Source of the DNA: Acidovorax soli
Lineage (GTDB): Bacteria > Pseudomonadota > Gammaproteobacteria > Burkholderiales > Burkholderiaceae_C
Reading direction: 5' to 3'
Length of the DNA: 64,000 nt
Assembly (NCBI RefSeq): GCF_014207955.1
Contig: NZ_JACHLK010000008.1
Coordinates: 1-64,000, forward strand
Shown here piece by piece: positions 50,450 through 59,345 of the stretch. The stretch's first letter is position 1, and the number at the start of each line of letters is the position of its first letter. The notes under the pieces are model-generated. The model made no database searches. It worked only from the letters and a program-made list of their open reading frames with translations, and was not told the origin of the DNA. The translations under genes and the position numbers were made by a program.

Positions 50450-52423
50450 TCAGCGCGGGCCGTACACCGGCAGGGCTTGGCCCTGCTCGTAGGCGCCTGC
50501 ATCGGGCGCGCTGCCCTGGTGGCCCTGGTTGATGTTGGGGATGCGCTGCCCGGCATCAACGGCAGGGGAGCCGGGCTGCAGGCGCAGGTCGGGCACGTTG
50601 TACAGCGTGAGCGGCGCGCCCGGGAACACGGGGGCGGCCGCAAAGGAGTCCATGCCCACCTGCACGGCGGCGCGCTCCGTGGTGCGCGCGCGCAGCTCCG
50701 TCAGGCTGGCAAAGCTGGTGGCGCCCCAGCGCCCGGTGAAGCTGCCCGCGTTGGAACCGTAGGCGTCGTAGTCCAGATCGGCGCTGTTCACGTCCAGGTC
50801 GGCGATGGACAGCACCCGGCCGGTGCCGCTGGAGTAGCCGCCGTAGGTGCCGCCGGGCCCGCCGATGAACAGGTTGTTGCGCGCGTAGAGCCGGCCCACG
50901 GTGGCGCCCGCGTAGATGCCCAGTGCATCGCCGTTCTTGACCACGGTGTTGTGCAGCAGCACGTCACCGTAGCTGCTGCGGTAGAGCTTGAAGGCCACAT
51001 GCACGGCGTTGTAGACCACGTTGCGCACGAAGTAGGTGGGCCCGCCCAGGCCGGGCTGTGACGACAGCGCGATGAACACGTTGGTCAGCCGGTTGCGCAG
51101 GATGCGGCAGTTGTGCATGCAGAAGTCGGCCTCCACGCCATCGTCCGCCGCTTCGGAGAGATCGTTGTTCAGGATGTCGATGCTGTACTGGTCCACGGCC
51201 TCGCCGTCTTCGAGCAGCGAGATGTTGTCGCGAAAGCGGGCCACGCGGTTGTGCGCGATCACATGGCCCGGCCCCGTCACGAGGATGCCCTCGCCCGCGT
51301 TGCCGCCCGACACGCCCAGCGCCGCCTCGGACCAGACCACTGTGCCGGTCACCGTGTTGTCGGCGATGTAGGCGTTCTCGGCCCGCGTGAAGGTGATGAT
51401 GCCGTGCCCGCCCAGCGCCGCCGTGGCGTTGACGGTGCTGCGCGTCATGCTGAAATCGTTCGTGCCGTTGAAGCGCACGCGGCCGTTCAGGGCCAGCTCG
51501 GTCAGCATCACATGGCGCTGGTTGAAGACGCTGATCTCGCCCTCGACCACGGCGCCCGGGGTGCCGCGGATGACCAGCGGCCGGCCCGGCGCGCCGCTGC
51601 GCCCCACGCTGAAGCTGCTGTAGCGCCCGGCCCCCAGTTCCACGATGTCGCCGGCATTCGCCGCTGCCAGCACAGCGGCCAGGGTGGCTGGCGTGGCGGG
51701 CTTGACCACAGCGCCGGGCGCCGGCATGGGCACGCTGCGCGTGGTGGCCGTGGTGGTGCGCACGGTGCTGCCGCCATCGGGGTCGGTGAGCGTGAGTTCG
51801 ATCTCGTAGCTGGTGCCCGGTGCCAGGTCGAAGAGGCTGCCCGAGTGGCGCAGCGGCCAGGTGCGGCCCTGGTCCGAGGTCTCGTTGTGGATGCGGCGCA
51901 GAGGCATGCCGGCGAGCCAGGCACTGCTGCCCTGTACGCGGTAGCGCACGCCGACCACGGCATTGCGGTTGGCATCGCCGGTGAAAGCCCATTCCACCGA
52001 GATGTTCTCCAGCGTGGGAAAGGGCGTGCTGACGGCCCCCGGCACGCTCGCGTCCGCCGCGCTCGGGGGCGGCAGCAACCCGCCCACGGAGAGCAGTTCC
52101 AGCCCTGGCCGGGTCAGGCTGACCTTGGGGTAGGTGGCCGTGCCGATCACCACCTGGGGCAGGCGCAGCACACTGCCCGTGGTCAGGTACTGCAGCTCGG
52201 CGCCCACGCTCGGATCGTCCACCCGCAACTGTCCGGGATCGAGCAGGCGCACCACCACATCGCGGTAGCGGTCGCCGGCATCGAGCTGCAGGGTGGGCAG
52301 GCGCAGCGTGCTGGTCGCGGGCTCGAAACTCGCGGTGTCGGCGGCCATGGCCGGCGCTGCCGCACCCAGGAGACCGGCGAGAAGGCTTGCCGCGAATCGG
52401 CGCAGAAGGTGGTGCATGGTCAT
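50450..52423 (-). CDS. Right-handed parallel beta-helix exoprotein
   Basis: A 657-residue exported protein: signal peptide of about 27 residues (AAPAMA), an unusual N-terminal beta domain (28-125) with repeated RLPxxxxxxxxYxxVxxxL elements, a fibronectin-like segment (about 130-235), then a parallel beta-helix (about 240-620) with many short Asn/Asp-turn coils such as NDFSMTRSTVNATAALGGHG and RDNISLLEDGEAVDQYSIDILNN. The fold is that of pectate lyases and PL6-like enzymes; no definite catalytic set was identified. It converges with the phytase-like gene. ATG 52423 or 52417 starts the protein. Confidence 0.82.
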   Translation of the reverse strand: MTMHHLLRRFAASLLAGLLGAAAPAMAADTASFEPATSTLRLPTLQLDAGDRYRDVVVRLLDPGQLRVDDPSVGAELQYLTTGSVLRLPQVVIGTATYPKVSLTRPGLELLSVGGLLPPPSAADASVPGAVSTPFPTLENISVEWAFTGDANRNAVVGVRYRVQGSSAWLAGMPLRRIHNETSDQGRTWPLRHSGSLFDLAPGTSYEIELTLTDPDGGSTVRTTTATTRSVPMPAPGAVVKPATPATLAAVLAAANAGDIVELGAGRYSSFSVGRSGAPGRPLVIRGTPGAVVEGEISVFNQRHVMLTELALNGRVRFNGTNDFSMTRSTVNATAALGGHGIITFTRAENAYIADNTVTGTVVWSEAALGVSGGNAGEGILVTGPGHVIAHNRVARFRDNISLLEDGEAVDQYSIDILNNDLSEAADDGVEADFCMHNCRILRNRLTNVFIALSSQPGLGGPTYFVRNVVYNAVHVAFKLYRSSYGDVLLHNTVVKNGDALGIYAGATVGRLYARNNLFIGGPGGTYGGYSSGTGRVLSIADLDVNSADLDYDAYGSNAGSFTGRWGATSFASLTELRARTTERAAVQVGMDSFAAAPVFPGAPLTLYNVPDLRLQPGSPAVDAGQRIPNINQGHQGSAPDAGAYEQGQALPVYGPR

Positions 52424-52438
52424 GGGCAGAGGGGTGGG

Positions 52439-53323
52439 TTACAGAGCGTCGGGCACGGCCTGGGCCAGAAAATCGTACACCGCCCGGATGCGCTGGTTGG
52501 TGCGTATCTCCCGGTGCACCGTGAGCCAGATGGGCAGCTCGGGCAGCTTGAGCATGGGCAGCAGGGCCACCAGGTCGGGCTCGGTGCGTGCCATGTAGTC
52601 GGCCACGAAGCCGATGCCCAGACCGCTGCGCACCACCTGCCAGTAGGCGATCAGGTCGTCGGTGCGCAGCGCGAACTGCTGGCGTTCCACCGGGAAGCCC
52701 ATGGCCGCGAAGCCGCGTGCGATGTCGCCCTGGCGGTCGTTGCCGACCACGTCGTGCTGCATCAGGTCGGCCGGTTGGCGCGGTGTGCCCCGGCGGCGCA
52801 GGTAGTCGCTGTGGGCATAGGTGCCCAGCGTGACCTTGCCGATGCGCTTGGCCACCAGGCTGGCCTGCGTGGGCTGCACCATGCGCAGGGCGATGTCGGC
52901 CTCGCGGCGCAGCAGGTTGGTGACCTCGTTGCTGGCCACCAGCTCCACCTGCACCTCGGGCAGCTCGATCCGCATGCGGGCCAGCAGGGGTGGCAGCAGC
53001 ATGCAGGCCACAGGCTGGCTGGCCGTGATGCGCACCGTGCCGCTGACGCCCGCCTCGGCCCCGGAGACGCTGCGCGCCAGTTGGTCGGCGCCAGTCTGCA
53101 TCGCGCGGGCCGACTCCGCCAGGCGCAAGGCCGTCTCCGTGGGCAGCAGGCCGCGCCCCGTGCGCTCGAACAGCACCACGCCCAACTGCAACTCCAGCTC
53201 GGCAATGTGGCGGCCTATGGTGGGCTGGCTCGCGTTCAGCGCGCGCGCAGCGCCCAGCAGGCTGCCTTGGTCCAGGGCAGCCAGAAAGGACTGGATCAGG
53301 CCCCAGTCAAAGCGCTGTTGCAT
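52439..53323 (-). CDS. LysR-family regulator, divergent from the epimerase-nitroreductase operon
   Basis: A 294-residue LysR protein: helix-turn-helix in 8-66 (LIQSFLAALDQGSLLGAARALNASQPTIGRHIAELELQLG) and a LysR-substrate domain beginning SGTVRITASQPVACMLLPPLL. It is divergent, with 119 bases between start codons, from the epimerase gene, which makes that operon its likely target. It could also serve the beta-helix gene 15 bases downstream. Confidence 0.92.
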   Translation of the reverse strand: MQQRFDWGLIQSFLAALDQGSLLGAARALNASQPTIGRHIAELELQLGVVLFERTGRGLLPTETALRLAESARAMQTGADQLARSVSGAEAGVSGTVRITASQPVACMLLPPLLARMRIELPEVQVELVASNEVTNLLRREADIALRMVQPTQASLVAKRIGKVTLGTYAHSDYLRRRGTPRQPADLMQHDVVGNDRQGDIARGFAAMGFPVERQQFALRTDDLIAYWQVVRSGLGIGFVADYMARTEPDLVALLPMLKLPELPIWLTVHREIRTNQRIRAVYDFLAQAVPDAL

Positions 53324-53442
53324 CGGCGGTCCCCGTGAAAGGTATTCATTTTTGCATTGCTGCTATGGATGGTTAGCCAATTGTGTAACGGCGGACGTAT
53401 TTCCACAATCGCTTCCATCCCTTGTTTTTCAGGAGCCAGTCC

Positions 53443-54447
53443 ATGACGAATGCTGCATCCACCGTCCTCATCCTTGGCGCCCGCGGGCGCCTGGGCCTTG
53501 CCGCCGCCCATGCGTTTTCCCAGGCCGGCTGGCAGGTGCGTGCCCAGGTGCGCCCAGGCGCCACAGGCCCGGCCGTGCCCGGCGTGCAATGGATTGCCGC
53601 CGCGCCCGAGGACACGCCGGCCCTGGTGGCCCATGCGCAGGGGGCCCAGGCCGTGGTGCATGCCATGAACCCGGCCTACACCCACCGGGCCTGGCGCACC
53701 CAGGCGCCCGGGCTCATGGACGCTGCCATCGACGTCAGCCGCGCGCTGGGCGCCACGCTCATGCTGCCGGGCAGTGTGTACAACTATGGCCGCGCCATGC
53801 CGCCCGTGCTGCGCGAGGACACGCCGCAGACGGCACTGGACTTCAAGGGCCGCATGCGCATCCACCTGGAGCAGCGCCTGCAGGCCGCCACGCGCGATGG
53901 TGCCATGCGCGCTGTGGTGCTGCGTGCCGGCGACTTCTTCGGCAGCGGCTCGGGCAGCTGGCTGGACCTGGCCATCGCCAAGGACCTGGCCCGGGGCCGC
54001 ATCACCTGGCCGGGGCCCCTGGACACCAGCCGGCCCTGGGCCTACCTGCCCGATCTGGCCCGCACCCTGGTGAAGGTGGCCGAGGCGCGCCACCACCTGG
54101 CCGCCTTCGACACCCTGCACTTTGCCGGCCAGCAGGTCACGGCGCAGCATTGGGTGCAGGCGCTCTCCGCCGTGGCGGCCGAGCAGGGCTGGGTGCCCGA
54201 TGCCGCTGCCGTGCGCGTGGGCCAGCTGCCCTGGCCGCTGCTGCGCGTGGCCGGCCTGGTGCTGCCCACTTATGCCGCCCTGGCCGATGTGCGCTACCTC
54301 TGGAGCACCCCGCACCGGCTGGACAACGCGCGCCTTGTGGCGCTCATCGGCACCGAGCCGCACACCCCGTTCGAGCTTGCGGTGCGCCGCGCGCTCCATG
54401 ACCTGGGGCTGCTGGCCCCGATCCCTTCCCCCGCCGCCCTGGCATGA
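53443..54447 (+). CDS. NAD(P)-binding epimerase/dehydratase-like (SDR extended) protein
   Basis: A 334-residue Rossmann protein with GARGRLG (13-19), an NAD-dependent epimerase-type opening, PGSVYNYG as the Tyr-containing active-site region and VLRAGDFFG later. The Lys of the YxxxK motif is not obvious (YNYGRAM), so activity may be unusual. AGGAG is 8 bases before the ATG. The next gene's upstream ATG overlaps its stop, indicating an operon. Confidence 0.85.
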   Translation: MTNAASTVLILGARGRLGLAAAHAFSQAGWQVRAQVRPGATGPAVPGVQWIAAAPEDTPALVAHAQGAQAVVHAMNPAYTHRAWRTQAPGLMDAAIDVSRALGATLMLPGSVYNYGRAMPPVLREDTPQTALDFKGRMRIHLEQRLQAATRDGAMRAVVLRAGDFFGSGSGSWLDLAIAKDLARGRITWPGPLDTSRPWAYLPDLARTLVKVAEARHHLAAFDTLHFAGQQVTAQHWVQALSAVAAEQGWVPDAAAVRVGQLPWPLLRVAGLVLPTYAALADVRYLWSTPHRLDNARLVALIGTEPHTPFELAVRRALHDLGLLAPIPSPAALA

Positions 54448-54467
54448 ACCGCAAGGAGACATCCACC

Positions 54468-55646
54468 ATGCAACGCCGTACTTTCATCCGCCTGGCTGGC
54501 GGTGGCACCATCGCCGCCGCAGTCATCGCTCCCTTGGCCGCCTGCAGTTCGGGCCCGCACTACCCTGCCCAGGCCGTGGAGGCCTGGCAGGGGCCCGTGG
54601 GCGAAACCGATCTGCGCCGCCGTGCCGTGGCCTACGCCATCACCGCGCCCAACCCGCACAACCTGCAGCCCTGGGTGGTGGACTTGCGCGAAGAGGGCGT
54701 GATCACCCTGCGCACCGACCGTGAGCGCGTGCTGCCCGAGACCGACCCGCTGGGCCGCCAGATCCTGATCGGCCATGGTGCCTTCCTGGAGCTGCTGGTG
54801 CTGGCGCTGGCCCAGCAGGGCATGGCCAGCGAGGTCACGCTGTGGCCGCAAGGGCCGCTGCCTGCGCAACTGAGCGCATGGGATGACCGGCCCGTGGCGC
54901 GCGTGGTGCTCAAGGCGGGTGGGCAGGCCGATCCTTTGTTCACCCAGGTGCTGCGCCGGCGCACGCCCAAGGTGGACTACGACCTGGCGCGCCCCGTGTC
55001 GCCCGAACTGCTGCAGGCCTTGCTCGCGAGCGCCTCCCGCCCGGGCCATCTGCAGGCCGGTGGCACCGTGGACCCGGCCCGGCTCGATCCGCTGCGTGCG
55101 CTGTGCTGGCAGTCGGCCCAGGTGGAGATCGGGACACCGCGCACGATGATGGAAAGCATACGCCTCACGCGCGTAGGCCCGTCCGAGATCCTGGCGCACC
55201 GCGATGGCATTTCGCTGAACAGCCCTTTCGTGCGGGCGCTCACGGCCTTTGGCATGTTCGATCGCACGGTAGCGCCACCCCAGGGCAGCGCCGGCTACAA
55301 GGCCGCGGCAGAGCGCTTCGAGGGCCACAGCCGCACGGCCATGGGCTTCGTCTGGCTGACCGGCGGCAACACCCGTGCCGACCAGGTCGCGGCGGGCCGT
55401 GCCTATGTGCGCCTGCAGCTCAAGGCCACCGAGCTCGGTGTGGGCATGCACCCCATGAGCCAGGCGCTGCAGGAGTTTGCCGAGATGGCGCCGCACTATG
55501 AACGCGCCCACCAACTGGTGCTGGGCCGGGGTGCACCCAAAGAGGCGGGCGACCCCACGGTGCAGATGCTGTGCCGCCTGGGCTACCCGCAGGGCGAGGT
55601 GCCCGCCACGCCGCGCCGGCCGCTGGCGCGCCTGCTGCAGGCCTGA
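54468..55646 (+). CDS. Acg-like nitroreductase-family protein exported by Tat, lipoprotein candidate
   Basis: A 392-residue protein with a Tat-type signal (MQRRTFIRLAGGG) and a lipobox LAAC, then a nitroreductase-like fold: YAITAPNPHNLQPWVVDL is the FMN-site opening. Two-lobed, Acg-type length (two degenerate repeats). Start ATG 54468 is chosen because AAGGAG lies 9 bases upstream; ATG 54444 overlaps the epimerase stop and adds eight residues in front of the twin Arg. Tat export suggests that a folded flavin protein is moved to the periplasm. Confidence 0.83.
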   Translation: MQRRTFIRLAGGGTIAAAVIAPLAACSSGPHYPAQAVEAWQGPVGETDLRRRAVAYAITAPNPHNLQPWVVDLREEGVITLRTDRERVLPETDPLGRQILIGHGAFLELLVLALAQQGMASEVTLWPQGPLPAQLSAWDDRPVARVVLKAGGQADPLFTQVLRRRTPKVDYDLARPVSPELLQALLASASRPGHLQAGGTVDPARLDPLRALCWQSAQVEIGTPRTMMESIRLTRVGPSEILAHRDGISLNSPFVRALTAFGMFDRTVAPPQGSAGYKAAAERFEGHSRTAMGFVWLTGGNTRADQVAAGRAYVRLQLKATELGVGMHPMSQALQEFAEMAPHYERAHQLVLGRGAPKEAGDPTVQMLCRLGYPQGEVPATPRRPLARLLQA

Positions 55647-55655
55647 GGCTCAACG

Positions 55656-57440
55656 TCAAGCCTGCGGTGCCACGTAGGCGATGAGCCGGCCCATGCGGCG
55701 TATCCATTCCGAGGTCACGATGAACTGCGGCTTGTCGCGCTTCACATAGGGCTCGATCTCGGGCGGATTGTCGGCCGGGTAGGGCGAGGTGTCGTACACA
55801 TCGCCCACATGCTTGCTGCGGTAGGCCGTGCCGGCATAGGGCGTCGTGGGTCCATCGCCGCGGTAGCTGTTGACGATCTCGGGCACGGCCGAGGTCCAGT
55901 AGTTCTTGGTCCCCAGCTCGGCCAGCAGCGTCTGCACCTCGCTGTCGGGCACCACCGGCGTGGGCATGGTGGCACCGGCGAAGAGGTCGGGGAAGTCCAC
56001 CTCGCGGATCGAGAAGTAGCGCGGCAAGGCGCGTGTGGCCCCCGTGGACTTGAGGGGCGAGCGCGCCACCATGTCGGCGATCGCCGCGTCGCCCATGCGG
56101 TTGAGCGACTGGTAGGTTGATTCGAGCCCGGCGATGTCGATCTGCCGGCCGGCCGAGTAGTGGCTGATGGTGTTGGTGTAGTCCTTGTCCGCGTAGTAGG
56201 CACCGTTGTGGATGTTGGAGCCGTAGCGGTGCATGTACAGGCCGTCGTTGGTGCCCAGTTCCACGAAGGTGGGATGGGTGCGCCCGCCGCCGAGCAGCGG
56301 GTTGACCGTGGCCGCGTCCGCAGGCAGCGGGCAGGATTTGAGCCAGGCAATGGCTTCCGGAATGCGGGCCAGGTATTTCTTGTCGCCCGTGAGCTGGAAG
56401 TAGTTGAACAACTGGCGGATGTTGGTCTGCGTGGTGTGCGTGGCCAGCGAGCGCGGCTCGTAGCTGCGCGCGCCCGCCGGTGCGCCCGCGGGCCGCCCGG
56501 CCGTGGGGCGCGACAGGTGCTGCAGGCTCCAGCCGGCCTGGGGCCCGGGCTGCTGCATGAGCCGCATGCACTCCATGGCGCGCTGGATGTTGCCGATCAG
56601 GCGCGTCTCTCCCAGGGCCGTCACGCACAGGGTGAGGAACTTGATGTTCTCGCCCATCACATCGTCGTTGAAGGTGACGTGCAGCGTGTAGTCGCCATCG
56701 GCCATGCCCACGCGCGCGCCCGCAGGCACCTGCTGCGGGTTGGGCAGCGGCATGCTGCTCACGGCGCCCGGGAAATGCGGGAAGCGCTGCGGCCAGCCCC
56801 CGTCGGCAATGCCGTACTCGGGCCCGAACTGCGACTGCACCACGAAGTCGATGGCGCGCAGCAGTGGGCCATAGAAGCGCAGGTCGCGCTTTTCCACGAA
56901 CATGCGCAGCAGCAGTTGCGAGGCCACGGCCGTGCCCGCGTCGTCGAAGGTGGCATTGCCGTAGTAGTGCTGGAACTCTTCGAGCCGCCAGCCGTTCTTG
57001 CCAATGGTGTCGTACCAGCGCTTGAGCGAATCCTCGCCCGCAAAGTCGTGGATGTAGTTCCACCCGCCCGAGCGGTGCTGCGCCGCGACGATGGCCAGTG
57101 CGGTGCGTTCGGCGGCCTGGTAGTAGCGTTCATCGCCCGTGGCGTGGTACGCGTCGAGGTAGACATGGCCGACGGAGGGCGTGCCGGGCGGCTGGATCCA
57201 GCACATGGTGCGGTAGGCCTCCATCTCGCCGAAGGTCTGCTTGAGATCGGGCGAGTACGACCACACGTAGCCCCCCTGGTAGGACACCACTTCGTCCATG
57301 TACTGCGCGGCACGCTTGAGACCGGCCGCGGCCTCGGCCCGGGGGCCGGTCAGTGGCTCGGGCCCCGCGTCACTGCCGCCGCACGCGGACAGGAGCAAGG
57401 GGCTCAGGGTGGTGGCAATCGCAAAATCTCTGCGCTTCAT
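55656..57440 (-). CDS. Pectate lyase-like (PL10-type) lipoprotein
   Basis: A 594-residue exported protein: MKRRDFAIATTLSPLLLSACGG gives an RR start and a lipobox LSAC. The body has the alpha/alpha-barrel features of PL10 pectate lyases: RSGGWNYIHDFAG, DGGWPQRFP and TFNDDVMGENIKFL, and in the C-terminal half THPTFVELGTNDGLY. The C-terminal third is longer than in minimal PL10 enzymes. Start ATG 57440 follows TTGGAGGAG. It converges with the nitroreductase gene and is divergent from the TRAP binding protein, with which it may share control. Confidence 0.78.
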   Translation of the reverse strand: MKRRDFAIATTLSPLLLSACGGSDAGPEPLTGPRAEAAAGLKRAAQYMDEVVSYQGGYVWSYSPDLKQTFGEMEAYRTMCWIQPPGTPSVGHVYLDAYHATGDERYYQAAERTALAIVAAQHRSGGWNYIHDFAGEDSLKRWYDTIGKNGWRLEEFQHYYGNATFDDAGTAVASQLLLRMFVEKRDLRFYGPLLRAIDFVVQSQFGPEYGIADGGWPQRFPHFPGAVSSMPLPNPQQVPAGARVGMADGDYTLHVTFNDDVMGENIKFLTLCVTALGETRLIGNIQRAMECMRLMQQPGPQAGWSLQHLSRPTAGRPAGAPAGARSYEPRSLATHTTQTNIRQLFNYFQLTGDKKYLARIPEAIAWLKSCPLPADAATVNPLLGGGRTHPTFVELGTNDGLYMHRYGSNIHNGAYYADKDYTNTISHYSAGRQIDIAGLESTYQSLNRMGDAAIADMVARSPLKSTGATRALPRYFSIREVDFPDLFAGATMPTPVVPDSEVQTLLAELGTKNYWTSAVPEIVNSYRGDGPTTPYAGTAYRSKHVGDVYDTSPYPADNPPEIEPYVKRDKPQFIVTSEWIRRMGRLIAYVAPQA

Positions 57441-57801
57441 GGGTGTGTCTCCTCCAAGGTTGGGAACGGGGTTGGCAGGCACGGGGTGTGCTGCGGTCGC
57501 AGGCCGGCCCAGGGGCTCTTGTCCTGCCGCTGTGGCGCATCAAGAAAGATGATGTCGTACAACTTGGGTGCGATTTTCGGCAGACCCGTTCGCGGGCGTG
57601 CTGGCGTTTACCCGAAGCCCTTGTATGCAGATGTTGCAGCAGAATCCGCTGAAAACCAGCGCATTGATCCCGTGAAGGATGCCTTGCCTGGTATCGCAAA
57701 TGGCAATTTAGTTATATGACGTCATATGAATTGGCGCGCTGTAGAACGGTGCAGAGCCTGAGGGCCGGGCACCGCGTCGGCAATGGCAAAGGGGGAGACC
57801 T
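57441..57801. other. Long intergenic region between divergent PL10 and TRAP genes
   Basis: 361 bases without a gene. The left end holds the Shine-Dalgarno sequence of the PL10 gene. The centre is less GC-rich than its surroundings and includes TTGTACGACAT on the minus strand (about 57550-57560) and the palindrome at 57714. No tRNA or small gene was recognised. Confidence 0.7.
57714..57727. promoter_or_regulatory. Palindrome upstream of the TRAP binding-protein gene
   Basis: ATATGACGTCATAT is a perfect 14-bp palindrome in a locally AT-rich stretch, 75 bases before the GTG start at 57802. It is a good candidate for a dimeric repressor site, distinct from the TTGGTATACCAA sites. Confidence 0.55.
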
Positions 57802-58794
57802 GTGAACCTACGGATCCGATTCGCAATGGCATGGCTCGGTGTGCTGTGCCTGGCCCTGCTGTGCGGCCAGGCCAGCCACGCCCAGGCACCCACGCGGCTG
57901 CGCGCCTGGAACATCCACCCCGATGGCTACCCGGTGACCGAGGCCATGAAGGGCTTCGCCGCCCAGGTTGCGCGCGCCACGCAGGGCCGTTACCAGATCG
58001 AGGTGTTCTCCAACGCCACGCTGGGCGATCAGCCCAAGGCCGTGCAGATGCTCAAGAGCGGCGAGATCGACATCGCCGAGTTCAGCTCCGGCCCGCTGTC
58101 CGATGCGGTGCCCGGCATCAAGGTGCTGAACCTGCCATTCCTGTTCACCGACTCGGCCCATATGTTCCGCCACCTCGACGGCGCGCTGGGGCAGCGCTTC
58201 GCCGCCAACCTGCAGGCGGCCGGCTTCGTGGTGCTGGGCTGGTACGACGGGGGTGGGCGCTCCTTCTACTGCGCCAACCGGGCGCCGGCCAACATCCGCG
58301 ATCTCGCGGGAGCGTCGATCCGCGTGCAGCAGTCCGAGGTGTTCATGGAGATGATCCGGCTGCTCGACGCCAAACCCGTGGCCCTGCCCTTCAAGGACGT
58401 GCTGGGAGGGTTCCAGCAAGGCGCCATCGACTGCGCCGAGAACAACATGCCCTCCTACGAGTCCACCGGGCACTTCAAGCTGGCCAAGAGCGTGTATGTG
58501 ACCAACCACGTGATCTCGCCCGAGGCGCTGGTGGTGTCCAGCGCACTGTGGGCCAGGCTCTCGCCCGAGGACCGCAAGGCCTTCTCCGATGCGGGTGCCC
58601 AGTCGGCCCTGCTGATGCGCGAGCTGTGGAACAGGCGCGTGGCCCAGGCCCTGGAGAACACGGCCAGGCAGGGGGCGCAGTTCGTGCGGGTCAAGGACAT
58701 CTCGCCCTTCGTGCGGCGCATGGCGCCGCTGTACAGCAAGTACATGGCCGACCCGACCACGCGCGAAGAGCTGCTGACCATCATCGCCAAGTAG
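57802..58794 (+). CDS. TRAP-transporter DctP-type substrate-binding protein
   Basis: A 330-residue periplasmic protein: signal peptide of about 28 residues (ASHAQ), then DctP-fold motifs SNATLGDQPKAVQMLKSGEIDIAEFSSG, IRVQQSEVFMEMIRLLDAKPV and QGAIDCAENNMPSY, with the conserved Arg of IRVQQS for the ligand carboxylate. Start GTG 57802 follows GGGGGAG. No DctQ/DctM permease genes are nearby. A sugar acid such as galacturonate is possible given the adjacent PL10-like gene, but that is inference. Confidence 0.92.
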   Translation: MNLRIRFAMAWLGVLCLALLCGQASHAQAPTRLRAWNIHPDGYPVTEAMKGFAAQVARATQGRYQIEVFSNATLGDQPKAVQMLKSGEIDIAEFSSGPLSDAVPGIKVLNLPFLFTDSAHMFRHLDGALGQRFAANLQAAGFVVLGWYDGGGRSFYCANRAPANIRDLAGASIRVQQSEVFMEMIRLLDAKPVALPFKDVLGGFQQGAIDCAENNMPSYESTGHFKLAKSVYVTNHVISPEALVVSSALWARLSPEDRKAFSDAGAQSALLMRELWNRRVAQALENTARQGAQFVRVKDISPFVRRMAPLYSKYMADPTTREELLTIIAK

Positions 58795-58829
58795 GCTGCG
58801 CGGCCGGTATCGGTCGCACAGCCCTGCGC

Positions 58830-59183
58830 TCAGGCGGGGAAGGCCGGGCCGTGGGGCTGCAGGCACATGGGCCGCTCATCGAAGGCCAGCCAGCCCAGCC
58901 GGTCGCACAGCGATTGCACCCAGGGCGTGTAGTCGATGCGCAGTGAGCAGTGCATGGCCAGCGGGCCTTCGGACACGTCCTCGGGCAGGTGGAATTCCAC
59001 CTGGTGGCCCAGCACCGTGGCGTGGCCCCAGGTGGGCAGGGCCCACTCCAGGCCAGGGGCCACCTGGGCGAGGCCTTGCTTGATGCGATCAATGTCACGC
59101 AGCACCAGCACGGTGTCCGGGGACAACTCGTCGGTGGACAGCGGCAGGTGCGCAGGCTGGAAGAACAGGTAGGTGTAGGCCAT
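58830..59183 (-). CDS. Small conserved protein of unknown function
   Basis: A 117-residue cytosolic protein starting MAYTYLFFQPAHLPLSTDEL and ending in a segment with WLAFDERPMCLQPHG. It has a mixed beta/alpha look with a Trp- and Pro-rich centre (WALPTWGHATVLGHQVEFHLPEDV). I do not recognise the family. Start ATG 59183 is preferred to 59237 because the upstream residues are poorly composed; no clear Shine-Dalgarno sequence. Single gene. Confidence 0.65.
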   Translation of the reverse strand: MAYTYLFFQPAHLPLSTDELSPDTVLVLRDIDRIKQGLAQVAPGLEWALPTWGHATVLGHQVEFHLPEDVSEGPLAMHCSLRIDYTPWVQSLCDRLGWLAFDERPMCLQPHGPAFPA

Positions 59184-59345
59184 GGGGCGCGATGTTGCAC
59201 CCTGTTGCATGTACCGGGGCGTGGTCCCGTGGCGCATGGCGTGAACTATTGCGCAGCGGGGCCGTTTTGCTGCCCGGGACCCGGCAGGGAAAGTGCCGAG
59301 GTGGGCCGGCTGCAGCTGCGTTAACCTCCGAGGGCGTCGCTATCT

